Of a stretch of DNA of 34,026 nt, positions 17,793-26,745 are shown one piece after another. The notes under the pieces were generated by a model, which saw only the letters and a program-made list of their open reading frames with translations, was not told where the DNA came from and searched no databases. The translations under genes and the position numbers were made by a program. Source of the DNA: Opitutales bacterium (GTDB lineage Bacteria > Verrucomicrobiota > Verrucomicrobiia > Opitutales > JAFGAQ01); contig JAFGAQ010000217.1 in the NCBI GenBank assembly GCA_016933595.1, forward strand, positions 1 to 34,026, in the 5' to 3' direction. Within the stretch, counting starts at the first letter, position 1; each line of letters opens with the position of its first letter.

Positions 17793-19025
17793 ATGAGTGC
17801 TTGGTCAATCGAATGGGTGGAGTCCAGTAACGGAGTGACCGATGCCAAGGGTTTCCGTGCATCGGGTGTCTCCTGCGACATACGGGGAAAGAGCAATGGC
17901 CAGCTCGATATCGGGATGGTTTATTCGTCTTCGCCTTGTTCGGTTGCGGGAACGTTCACGAGTAACCGTGTGAAGGCGGCTCCGGTTCTTCTGGATCAAA
18001 GCAGGGTGCGATCCGGACGCCCGGTCCACGGCGTGATCGCAAACAGCGGCAATGCGAACGCATGCACGGGAGATGAAGGATATGCCAACGCTGAAGCCCA
18101 GGTGGCTTTGGCTGAGGGACTGTCGGGTCGGACAGGGGGGAGCTTTCTCGTTTGCTCAACCGGTCGAATCGGTCGGCAAATGCCCATGGACAAGGTAAAG
18201 AAAGGAATTCATGCCGCATGGGAGTCTCTGGGCGATGATGTTTCCCATGGACATGCGTTTTCCCAGTGTATCCTTACCTCGGATACTCGCCCGAAGCGTT
18301 GTGGCGTGATCCTCCGGAATGGTGCGCGTGAAGTGCGCATAGCGGCGTGCGCAAAGGGGGCCGGGATGATTCGTCCGGACATGGCAACGATGCTGGCTTT
18401 TGTTGTGACGGATCTCGGTTGCGAACAAGCTGATCTTCAAATGCTCCTGAGTGAGGCGGTTGAGGATTCCTTCAACTCCATCACGGTGGATGGAGACATG
18501 AGCACGAATGACACGGTTCTTCTCCTCGCGAATGGATCATCCGGTGTTTCATTGGACGCCGCCGATATCGAACTCCGTTCGGCTTTTCTGAAGGGTTTGT
18601 CGACGGTATGTGAGCGTTTGGCCTACTTGATAGTCGGAGACGGAGAAAAGATCAGCAAGGTTGTGACGGTGAAGATCGTGGGTGCCCCTGATCGGGAATC
18701 GGCGCGGAAGGTGGCATACAGTATCGCGCACTCGGCTCTCGTGAAGTCTTCGTGGGCCGGATCGGATCCAAACTGGGGACGTGTGCTGTGCGCAGCGGGA
18801 TACTCGGGTTTGCCCGTCAAGGAATCGGACATGTCGATGTATTACGACGCGTGTCCGGTGGTCAAAAATGGCCGGGTGCTCGACGAGAACATTTCGCAAT
18901 GGCGCGAGATCGTATCGAAGAAGGAGTTCTCGATTGTGCTGGATGTTGGTATGGGGCACGCCGAGGCCCGTTTGCTGGCCAGCGATCTCACTCCCGAATA
19001 CATTGAATTCAATATGCACGAATAG
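17793..19025 (+). CDS. argJ: Glutamate N-acetyltransferase / amino-acid N-acetyltransferase
   Basis: GTFTSNRVKAAPVLLDQ, GVIANSGNANACTG, CAKGAGMIRPDMATMLAFVVTD (self-cleavage Thr motif), NSITVDGDMSTNDTVLLLANG. Confidence 0.96.
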   Translation: MSAWSIEWVESSNGVTDAKGFRASGVSCDIRGKSNGQLDIGMVYSSSPCSVAGTFTSNRVKAAPVLLDQSRVRSGRPVHGVIANSGNANACTGDEGYANAEAQVALAEGLSGRTGGSFLVCSTGRIGRQMPMDKVKKGIHAAWESLGDDVSHGHAFSQCILTSDTRPKRCGVILRNGAREVRIAACAKGAGMIRPDMATMLAFVVTDLGCEQADLQMLLSEAVEDSFNSITVDGDMSTNDTVLLLANGSSGVSLDAADIELRSAFLKGLSTVCERLAYLIVGDGEKISKVVTVKIVGAPDRESARKVAYSIAHSALVKSSWAGSDPNWGRVLCAAGYSGLPVKESDMSMYYDACPVVKNGRVLDENISQWREIVSKKEFSIVLDVGMGHAEARLLASDLTPEYIEFNMHE

Positions 19026-19028
19026 ACG

Positions 19029-19931
19029 ATGAAGCCTGAAAATCAGCATACGGACGCAATCTCAAAAGCGGATGTCCTCATGGAGGCCATGCCGTATCTT
19101 CAGCGTTTCCGGGACTCCGTTTTTGTGGTGAAATACGGCGGGGCGTTTATGGATGATCCGAATCCGGATCTCCGGAAGCGCGTTGCGGCCGACATCACCT
19201 TTCTTTCTTCAGTGGGAATCAATGTTGTGGTGGTTCACGGAGGGGGTAAGGCGATCAGTCGGGCGATGGAGTCAGCTGGGATCGAGGTGGAGTTTCGGAA
19301 TGGTTTTCGCTATACTTCGCGCGAGGCGGTGAAAATCGTGGAGAGCACCCTCAACGATGGGATCAACCGCGAAATCTGTGACATGATCTCTGGTCATGGA
19401 GGGGTGGCTCAAGGCATACGGGGAAATGATGTGTTGCGCTGCAAACGCCAGGAGAAGGACGGACTCGGCAATCCGGTTGACCTTGGTTATGTGGGCGAGA
19501 TCACGGGCGTCAAAACGGATCCGATCCGTGATGCGGTTGCGCATCGGCGGATCCCGGTGGTATCGCCGGTTGCTGTCGATGACAATGGTATGCCTTACAA
19601 TACGAATGCTGACATGGCCGCCTCAAAAATCGCTTCGGCGATGGGTGCACGGCGTCTCGTGTTTTTGTGCGATGTTGCCGGGCTTCTGATGGATCCGAAA
19701 GATCCTTCCACGCTGATCTCTTCGCTGAAGGTCTCCGAGGTGGCAGGGCTTGTGGAACGGGGCATCATCGGGAAAGGAATGCTTCCCAAGGTCGATGGCG
19801 CGTGTATGGCTCTTGGTGGCGGTGTGAAGCGTGTGCACTTTGTGGACGGCTACATGCCGCACAGCATTCTTCTGGAAATCTTCACCAACAAGGGTATCGG
19901 CACTGAAATCGTCGGTGCGCGGGATGCCTGA
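19029..19931 (+). CDS. argB: Acetylglutamate kinase
   Basis: VFVVKYGGAFMDD, VVVVHGGGKAISRAMESAGIEVEFRNGFRYTSREAVKIVE, YNTNADMAASKIASAM, GKGMLPKVDGACMAL. Confidence 0.96.
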   Translation: MKPENQHTDAISKADVLMEAMPYLQRFRDSVFVVKYGGAFMDDPNPDLRKRVAADITFLSSVGINVVVVHGGGKAISRAMESAGIEVEFRNGFRYTSREAVKIVESTLNDGINREICDMISGHGGVAQGIRGNDVLRCKRQEKDGLGNPVDLGYVGEITGVKTDPIRDAVAHRRIPVVSPVAVDDNGMPYNTNADMAASKIASAMGARRLVFLCDVAGLLMDPKDPSTLISSLKVSEVAGLVERGIIGKGMLPKVDGACMALGGGVKRVHFVDGYMPHSILLEIFTNKGIGTEIVGARDA

Positions 19932-19970
19932 AATTGAACCTATTCTATCCTCATAACCGGAACTCCAACC

Positions 19971-20933
19971 GTGAACAAACCAAGATATCTTCTCAAGGAA
20001 ACGGATTTCAGCCTTCCTGAAATTGCCCAGTTGTTCGCTCTCGCAGCCGATTTCAAGCTGAACCGGGCTGGAGGAACCCCGGGGTTGCTCGCAAGACAGA
20101 CTTGGGGCCTGCTCTTTTTCAAGAACAGCACACGCACGCGGGTTTCGTTCGAGGTGGGTATTCATGAACTTGGGGGGCACGCGCTCTACATGGACACCCA
20201 TAATATGCAACTGAGTCGTGGCGAATCCATCGAAGACACGGCACGGGTGCTTTCCAGATACGTCCATGGGATGGTGATCCGGGCCTTTGAACACCGGTGG
20301 GTTGAGGAGTTTTCGAATGCGGGATGCATCCCCGTTATCAATGCGCTGACCGATTCCTTCCATCCTTGTCAGAGTTACACGGATGCGTTTTCGATTGCCG
20401 AGCGCTTGGATCCGAAGGTTCCTTCACCTGCCTTGTTGAAGGGGCGTAAGCTGGCATACCTCGGGGATTGTGCTTCGAACATGGCACAGTCCTGGATCCT
20501 GCTGGGAGCTCATTTGGGAATGGAGGTGGTGCTGGCCGGACCCAAGTCCTATGCGCCGGATGATGGGATTCAGAAGGTCATCGAGTCCACCGGATTGGTT
20601 CCCACCCATCGTTTTACAGAGGATGCAGGCGATGCGGCCCGGAATGCCGATGTGGTGTACACCGATGTTTGGGTGAGTATGGGAGACGAGGCTGAAGCAG
20701 AGGAACGGCTGAATGCCATGGCTCCTTACACCGTGGACATGCGGCTGATGAAGCACGCTGCCCCCGAAGCCGTGTTCATGCATTGCTTGCCCGCACACCC
20801 CGGTCAGGAGGTGAGCCAGGAGGTGCTCGATTCCCCGCAGAGCATCGTTTTCGATCAGGCCGAGAATCGTCTGCATGTCCAGAAAGCCGTCCTGGCAATT
20901 CTGGGACTGTCGCATTCGGAAAAGGATATTTGA
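19971..20933 (+). CDS. argF: Ornithine carbamoyltransferase
   Basis: FFKNSTRTRVSFEVGIHELGGHALYM, ALTDSFHPCQ, DVWVSMGDE, FMHCLPAHPGQEV, FDQAENRLHVQKAVLAIL. GTG start. Confidence 0.94.
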   Translation: MNKPRYLLKETDFSLPEIAQLFALAADFKLNRAGGTPGLLARQTWGLLFFKNSTRTRVSFEVGIHELGGHALYMDTHNMQLSRGESIEDTARVLSRYVHGMVIRAFEHRWVEEFSNAGCIPVINALTDSFHPCQSYTDAFSIAERLDPKVPSPALLKGRKLAYLGDCASNMAQSWILLGAHLGMEVVLAGPKSYAPDDGIQKVIESTGLVPTHRFTEDAGDAARNADVVYTDVWVSMGDEAEAEERLNAMAPYTVDMRLMKHAAPEAVFMHCLPAHPGQEVSQEVLDSPQSIVFDQAENRLHVQKAVLAILGLSHSEKDI

Positions 20934-21003
20934 CGGCAGTCGAATCAGCGGAGATCATACAAATCTGGGATCTATTCCGAGCTAACCTTTATCAAGAAAA
21001 CCT

Positions 21004-22227
21004 ATGAAAATTGTATTGGCATATTCCGGCGGTCTGGACACGACCGTGATCGTCAAGTGGTTGACCGAGAAATACGACGCGGAGATCGTGACTTTTGCGG
21101 CTGATGTGGGGCAGCAGGAGGAACTGGATGGATTGGAGGCCAAAGCCAAACGCACCGGAGCTGGTAAGCACTACACGCTCGACCTCGTGGATGAGTTTGC
21201 GAAGGACTATGTGTATCCGATGGTCCGCGGCAATGCGATCTATGAATGCCAATACTATCTGGGTACTTCGATTGCCCGTCCCCTGATTGCAAAAGCACAG
21301 ATCGATGTTGCCCGTAAGGAAGGGGCCACCCATGTGGCGCATGGTGCTACCGGAAAGGGAAATGATCAGGTGCGTTTCGAGCTTGCTTTTGCCGCTCTTG
21401 CTCCCGAACTACAGGTGATCGCTCCATGGAGAATGCCCGAGTTTCGCAAGTTATTTCCGGGCAGAAGCGAGATGATTGAATGGTGCCGCGCAAATGGGGT
21501 TGAGGTCGAAGCTTCCTTGAAGAAGCCGTACTCGATGGATCGAAACCTCTGGCACATTTCCTATGAAGCCGGCATCCTTGAAGATCCATGGTTTGACCCC
21601 ACGACTCCTGACAACCGCGAAATGTTCAAGCTTTCGGTGGATCCGTCGGAGGCTCCGGATGCTCCGGAATACGTGGAATTGGATTTCGAAAAGGGCGATT
21701 GTGTTGCGATCAATGGCAAGCGTATGACGCCCCGTCAGGTGATCGAGCATCTCAATCAACTGGGCGGTCGCCATGGGATTGGTCGGGTGGATCTTGTCGA
21801 AAACCGTTTCGTCGGAATGAAGAGCCGTGGAGTATACGAGACTCCCGGTGGCGTCATTCTGATGCAGGCCCACCGTCAGGTCGAAACCTTGACTATGGAC
21901 CGGGATCTGATGCATCTCCGGGATAGTCTGATTCCCCGATACGGTCAGCTCATTTACAATGGGTTCTGGTTTAGTCCCGAACGCGAAGCGCTCCAGGCCT
22001 TTATTGATAAGAGCCAGGAAACCGTGACCGGAACAGTACGCCTCAAGCTCTATAAGGGGAATGTCATTACCGCTGGCCGCAAATCACCGCTCAGCATGTA
22101 TGACGAGCATGTTGCCTCGATGGAAGGGGTGCTCAGTGATTATCAGCCTGAAGATGCGGGTGGTTTTATCCGTCTCAATGGCTTGCGCTTGAAGATGCGG
22201 ACCCGTCAGCTGAGTCAGCAAGGTTGA
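21004..22227 (+). CDS. argG: Argininosuccinate synthase
   Basis: [109 protein letters not shown]. Confidence 0.97.
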   Translation: MKIVLAYSGGLDTTVIVKWLTEKYDAEIVTFAADVGQQEELDGLEAKAKRTGAGKHYTLDLVDEFAKDYVYPMVRGNAIYECQYYLGTSIARPLIAKAQIDVARKEGATHVAHGATGKGNDQVRFELAFAALAPELQVIAPWRMPEFRKLFPGRSEMIEWCRANGVEVEASLKKPYSMDRNLWHISYEAGILEDPWFDPTTPDNREMFKLSVDPSEAPDAPEYVELDFEKGDCVAINGKRMTPRQVIEHLNQLGGRHGIGRVDLVENRFVGMKSRGVYETPGGVILMQAHRQVETLTMDRDLMHLRDSLIPRYGQLIYNGFWFSPEREALQAFIDKSQETVTGTVRLKLYKGNVITAGRKSPLSMYDEHVASMEGVLSDYQPEDAGGFIRLNGLRLKMRTRQLSQQG

Positions 22228-22237
22228 TGCTGTCGGC

Positions 22238-25200
22238 TCAGGCATTCTCTTGATCGGACTCATCCGCCTGCGGGATTCTGTTTTTGATCTCGCGGGCGTG
22301 TTCGATCACGGTTTCCAGATCGGTCATCCGTACCGGTTTGCTCAGGTAGTCATCCATGCCTGCAGCCATGCAAAGGTCGCGGTCGCCCTGCATCGCATTT
22401 GCGGTCATTGCGACAATCCGTACTTTGTTCCCATGGGTTGCCCGGATACGGCGGGTGGCTTCATATCCATCCATCTCGGGCATTTGGCAGTCCATGAGGA
22501 CCACGTCGAATGATTTCCGGGCCACCATGTCGATGGCCTGTTGCCCGTTGGATGCACATTCCGCTTCCACCCCAATGCGGCGCAACTGCATGACTGCAAC
22601 CTTCTGGTTGGTCGTATTATCCTCCACGACCAACGCGTTCATGCCCGAAAACATTTTCTTGGGAGAGCTGGCACGGTTTTCGGAAGCCGGGGTGTTTTCT
22701 CTTGGCTCCGAACGGGTTGCATCGATCCGGCCAAGAGCGGTATGGAGTTCCCGCGCGCGGATGGGAAGCATGAGCAGTTGGTCGATTCCGTGTTGGGTCA
22801 AGGTTTCGCGATTGATCCGCGTGTCGGCTTTGGTGAGCAGGACCTTGAGTGCCTTCGACTGGAGACTGGATGCACTTTGCAGCGAATCACAGAATGAGAG
22901 GATTTCGTTGGGATGGGCTTTGGTTCGCAACAGAATCGCATCGAAGGGATGTCCAGAGTCCCGGGCTTGCGTGATCGCATCGGCCAGATCCGTTATGGAT
23001 CGGGTTCGGGTGATTAAGGCGCCTTCCGATTCGAGGTGTCCGCTGATGGCTTGAGCGGTTGGCTCGGAGGGTTCGAGCAAGAGGATCTTTTTCTCTGGAT
23101 AGCGGATGGATCGTGAATTGTCTTCCGCAGGTTTGAGCGGAATACGGAGCTCAAACAATGAACCTTTCCCGGGTTTGCTGGAAACTGTGATCTCTCCTTC
23201 CATCAGGTTGGCAAGTCTTTGGGATATTGCCAAACCGAGTCCCGTTCCTCCGTGTTTGCGGGTAGTCGAAGAATCGGCCTGATGAAAGGGTCGGAATAGA
23301 TGGCGGATCTTATCGGGTTGGATTCCGATACCGGTGTCTTCGACAGCAAAGCATAGGAAGGGGTCTCCGCCTTCGCTTTCCAGTGTGTCCACTCGTATCA
23401 CAACCGATCCTTCATCCGTGAATTTGATAGCGTTCCCGGTCAGGTTAATCAGGATCTGGCGCAAACGCAACGCATCACCCGTAACGATTCGAGGAGTTCC
23501 GGCGGTGATGATTCCAGTCAGCGAAACTCCTTTTGAGGTAGCCCGCGGGTTGAGGATATCCAGGACTCCGTCAATAATCGTGGACAGGTCCATGGGAGCG
23601 ATGTCGAGTTCCATTTTTCCGGATTCCACCTTCGACAGGTCCAGAATATCATCAATGATGGCGAGGAGGGATTCAGCGCTCTGGGTGATGGTTTCGGCAA
23701 AGGATTTCTGATCGTTTCCAAGCGGCGTGCCGTTAAGCAAATGGGCCATGCCGATGATCCCATTCATTGGCGTGCGGATTTCGTGGCTCATGTTTGCAAG
23801 GAAGGCACTCTTGGCTGCAGTTGCGGCTTCTGCGGCATCCCTGGCGCGTTTCAACTCCTCCTCCATGGCCTTACGCAAACTGATGTCCCGGACGATCGCC
23901 AATACACTGCTTTGGTCACCCTGTCGGATGAGCGAGCTGGCACTGGTTTCAACCCATAACTCGGAACCGTTTTTCCGCCGGATGCGTCCCTGGAAAATCA
24001 GTGTTCTCCCGGAGGCTTGTGTGTTATTTTTTACATCCTCGAAACGCGATACTGAGTCCTGGTCGAACAGGTCACTGATGGTCAGGAAAACGGCTTCGGC
24101 TGTGGAATAGCCGGAAAGCCTTTCTCCGGCAGAATTGAACGAAGAGAAATGCCCGTCTGGCGAGAGCGTGAAGATGAAATCGCTGGCGTTTTCGATGATG
24201 CTTCTGTGGGTGGCTTCAAGATTCGCTTCCGCCTCGATCTTTCTGCGAATGATCTCTGTTTGGCGCTTCACCCGAACCCTCAGCGAAATAAGCCATGCCA
24301 GAAAAAGAAAGAGGAATCCGAGGAGCACTCCAGCTGCGGCCATCGCACGGGTGGCCGTCCACCATGAAGGCGCTTTTAGGATTTTGAGATCGGACGGAGA
24401 ACGGAGCAGGATCCGGAACCGTTTTGGGGTTTGGTATTCGTCATACTCAACCAGGTATACTCCAACCAGAGATACCAGAGAACCCACGCCTGCATGAATC
24501 CGCGGGGTGCCGGAATCGGCAGCGTATTCATGAACAATCTCGCACGGAATGCCCTCGGTTCTCATGTAAAGGCGGGTTTCGTTTCCGAAGGTGTTCGTTC
24601 CGATAATCCTTCCTTTGACACTAACGAGTCTACCATCCCAATCGGGGTCGACAGCAACGTCGGCAGGGAAGGGTTGGGCTTGCGCTAACCTGGTTTCGCC
24701 AGTGCTGCGGTAGATGGCCTCGCGCAAGACCACCCGATTGGACATTCGCCCGGGAACTCCAACCACATCGACAACGTCACCTGGTTTCAAGGGCGTGGTG
24801 TCCCGGCTGAAAACCCGTATGACATCATGCTCCTCCCCGACGAGGAGGTAGGATCCCGGGGTGTGATGAATGAGGGTACCACGGATGAGGACCTGCCGAT
24901 CCAAGGATGGAATGGGTTGATACATCCCGAGGGATGAGATGGAACGGGCCTTTTGGGAAAATGGATCCGCAGGGGCGGCTACCTCAACGTGAACATGATC
25001 CAGCGATGGAACGTTGAGTCGAATGCCGGTGAGTTGTTCCTTGTCGTTGATGATTGCCGTGCAGACTCCTCTTACCCTGAGAACGGACCCGGGAGTCACA
25101 TCCGGAATCCTGTTTCCGGGTAGTCGGGCAAGGAAGTCACCGGCTGATGAGGTCATGTAGAGTTGGATGATCCGATCTACGAGCTCGGTTTTTCTGAGGT

Positions 25201-26614
25201 AACCCTGCATTTCAACCCATTGGGCGTCTTCGACACCGGTGAGCGCATGTTCCAGTGTGATGAGCCGGACCGGTGGCATGGCGGATGGCCCGGATCTCTG
25301 AAGACTCTGCAGACGCACAATCGGAGAGAATATTCCCGCTTCCGTTATCCCGCGCAGTTCGACGGATACGCCCGGCGGAGGGCGTTCAAAGCCCATACCG
25401 GTTTCATGAACCACGCAGATGCCCGCTGAGCTGTCCTGAACAAAAAAATGGGGCCGGGATGGATGGGAGAAGGTCACAACTCCGCTGAGAACAACCGGAT
25501 GTCCCTTTGCGGCCTCTTCTTTGCTGAGATGCAAGACTTGTTCGGCCAAGCGGAAAAGAGTCTCTTTGTGTGTGGCTCCAATGCTTTCATTTTGTGAAGA
25601 ATCTCCGTTTGGAAGGGGTCGGAACAGCGAATCCACGAGGATCCAACCCGGACCCGATCGAACCGCTCTCCCCCTTGCCTCGACTTTTGTTCCGGCAGGC
25701 ACGAGTCTCGATTGAGGGGAGTAAATCTCAATCTGTCCGGATTCATCCCTCAACAGGAGGGATCGGCCCGGGTCCTGCCGTTGTGCCCTTCCAACGACCC
25801 GGCTTGCGGAACCCGGAGGATCGTTCTGAAGTCTTTCGATGGGCGTCGCCTCCATTGAGAAGAGTGAAGAGATGTCTCCCGAAGAATGGTCAACTTTTAC
25901 ATGATCGAGCGAAGACATCCACAGTTGGATTACAGAGGTTTCTCCCCCATGGTCGATTCCCCAAACGCAGACCCCGGTCGCTTCAACAAAGGATCCCTCC
26001 AGGTTGGGGATGGGCTCGCCTCCGCGTAAAAGCAATCGGGCGGTGATCGAACGCGAATCCGCGATCAGCTCAAGTTCGTGGTGATTTAAATCCGATTGAT
26101 GCTGACGGTCCACGAGTCCCCGTATCGTAACAAAGCGGGGAGATGGAGACGCCATGGCATCGAGTTGGCCGGTCGCATCAACGGCATCGGGATACGCATC
26201 GGATGCCGCGAGCAAAGAAAAGCCAATCCGGCTGAGTTCCAGTCCGAGAGCGGGAATGACAGATCCGGAAATCAGTACCTTTTGTCCGGATTCAATGGGA
26301 AGCGAAGTCTTTTCTGTCGGAAGAAAATGGATCGCTCCATCCGCTTCAATCCACAGCAGGTGCCAGAACGGGTCATAGTGTGCAATTCTGGCTTCGATAC
26401 TGATTGGATGTAAGCTGGACTGCAGACCCGGAGACTGGGCGATATCCCAAAATTGAACCATCGAGGTGATGATGCTTTCCGGTCGATTTTCGATTGCCTC
26501 TGTTTTGCCCGAAAGGGGCAGTGAGATCACCGGAATCAAAGAACACGCGATAAGAATATGTGACAAATGCTGCCACATGCTGGGGAGCATGGACTTTCGG
26601 GGAGGGAAATGCAC
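22238..26614 (-). CDS. Hybrid sensor histidine kinase: repeated OB-fold-like extracytoplasmic region, TM, PAS, HisKA, HATPase_c, two REC domains
   Basis: 1458 aa; TM MAAAGVLLGFLFLFLAWLISLRVRV; PAS (IIENASDFIFTLSPDGHFSSFNSAGERLSGYS); H-box AFLANMSHEIRTPMNGIIGM; N-box LINLTGNAIKFTDEG; G1/G2 VEDTGIGI and HGGTGLGLAIS; C-terminal REC NALVVEDNTTNQKV...VVLMDCQMPEMDG...YLSKPV. Confidence 0.93.
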   Translation of the reverse strand: MHFPPRKSMLPSMWQHLSHILIACSLIPVISLPLSGKTEAIENRPESIITSMVQFWDIAQSPGLQSSLHPISIEARIAHYDPFWHLLWIEADGAIHFLPTEKTSLPIESGQKVLISGSVIPALGLELSRIGFSLLAASDAYPDAVDATGQLDAMASPSPRFVTIRGLVDRQHQSDLNHHELELIADSRSITARLLLRGGEPIPNLEGSFVEATGVCVWGIDHGGETSVIQLWMSSLDHVKVDHSSGDISSLFSMEATPIERLQNDPPGSASRVVGRAQRQDPGRSLLLRDESGQIEIYSPQSRLVPAGTKVEARGRAVRSGPGWILVDSLFRPLPNGDSSQNESIGATHKETLFRLAEQVLHLSKEEAAKGHPVVLSGVVTFSHPSRPHFFVQDSSAGICVVHETGMGFERPPPGVSVELRGITEAGIFSPIVRLQSLQRSGPSAMPPVRLITLEHALTGVEDAQWVEMQGYLRKTELVDRIIQLYMTSSAGDFLARLPGNRIPDVTPGSVLRVRGVCTAIINDKEQLTGIRLNVPSLDHVHVEVAAPADPFSQKARSISSLGMYQPIPSLDRQVLIRGTLIHHTPGSYLLVGEEHDVIRVFSRDTTPLKPGDVVDVVGVPGRMSNRVVLREAIYRSTGETRLAQAQPFPADVAVDPDWDGRLVSVKGRIIGTNTFGNETRLYMRTEGIPCEIVHEYAADSGTPRIHAGVGSLVSLVGVYLVEYDEYQTPKRFRILLRSPSDLKILKAPSWWTATRAMAAAGVLLGFLFLFLAWLISLRVRVKRQTEIIRRKIEAEANLEATHRSIIENASDFIFTLSPDGHFSSFNSAGERLSGYSTAEAVFLTISDLFDQDSVSRFEDVKNNTQASGRTLIFQGRIRRKNGSELWVETSASSLIRQGDQSSVLAIVRDISLRKAMEEELKRARDAAEAATAAKSAFLANMSHEIRTPMNGIIGMAHLLNGTPLGNDQKSFAETITQSAESLLAIIDDILDLSKVESGKMELDIAPMDLSTIIDGVLDILNPRATSKGVSLTGIITAGTPRIVTGDALRLRQILINLTGNAIKFTDEGSVVIRVDTLESEGGDPFLCFAVEDTGIGIQPDKIRHLFRPFHQADSSTTRKHGGTGLGLAISQRLANLMEGEITVSSKPGKGSLFELRIPLKPAEDNSRSIRYPEKKILLLEPSEPTAQAISGHLESEGALITRTRSITDLADAITQARDSGHPFDAILLRTKAHPNEILSFCDSLQSASSLQSKALKVLLTKADTRINRETLTQHGIDQLLMLPIRARELHTALGRIDATRSEPRENTPASENRASSPKKMFSGMNALVVEDNTTNQKVAVMQLRRIGVEAECASNGQQAIDMVARKSFDVVLMDCQMPEMDGYEATRRIRATHGNKVRIVAMTANAMQGDRDLCMAAGMDDYLSKPVRMTDLETVIEHAREIKNRIPQADESDQENA

Positions 26615-26745
26615 GAGGATGATAATCGGATAAAAAGGGAATCCCTTACTTTAAATATTGATATTGCTCAGAATTTATCTTTACGGGACGCCAAAAATGC
26701 AAAGTCTTTTGTATCCTTCGACAACAATTGGGGAGAAGACTGAAA

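Noticed and set aside
20796-20830. HCLPAHPGQEV in ArgF as a possible active-site variant
   Set aside because: Known ornithine carbamoyltransferases vary after HCLP (some have Pro here), and the STRTR, HPxQ and DxxxSMG motifs are intact, so this is an ordinary OTCase.
22210-22241. Imperfect hairpin (CTGAG..CAGCA / TGCTG..CTCAG) spanning the convergent argG and kinase gene ends as a bidirectional terminator
   Set aside because: Stem is interrupted, arms overlap both coding ends, and there is no T-tract on either strand; evidence too weak.
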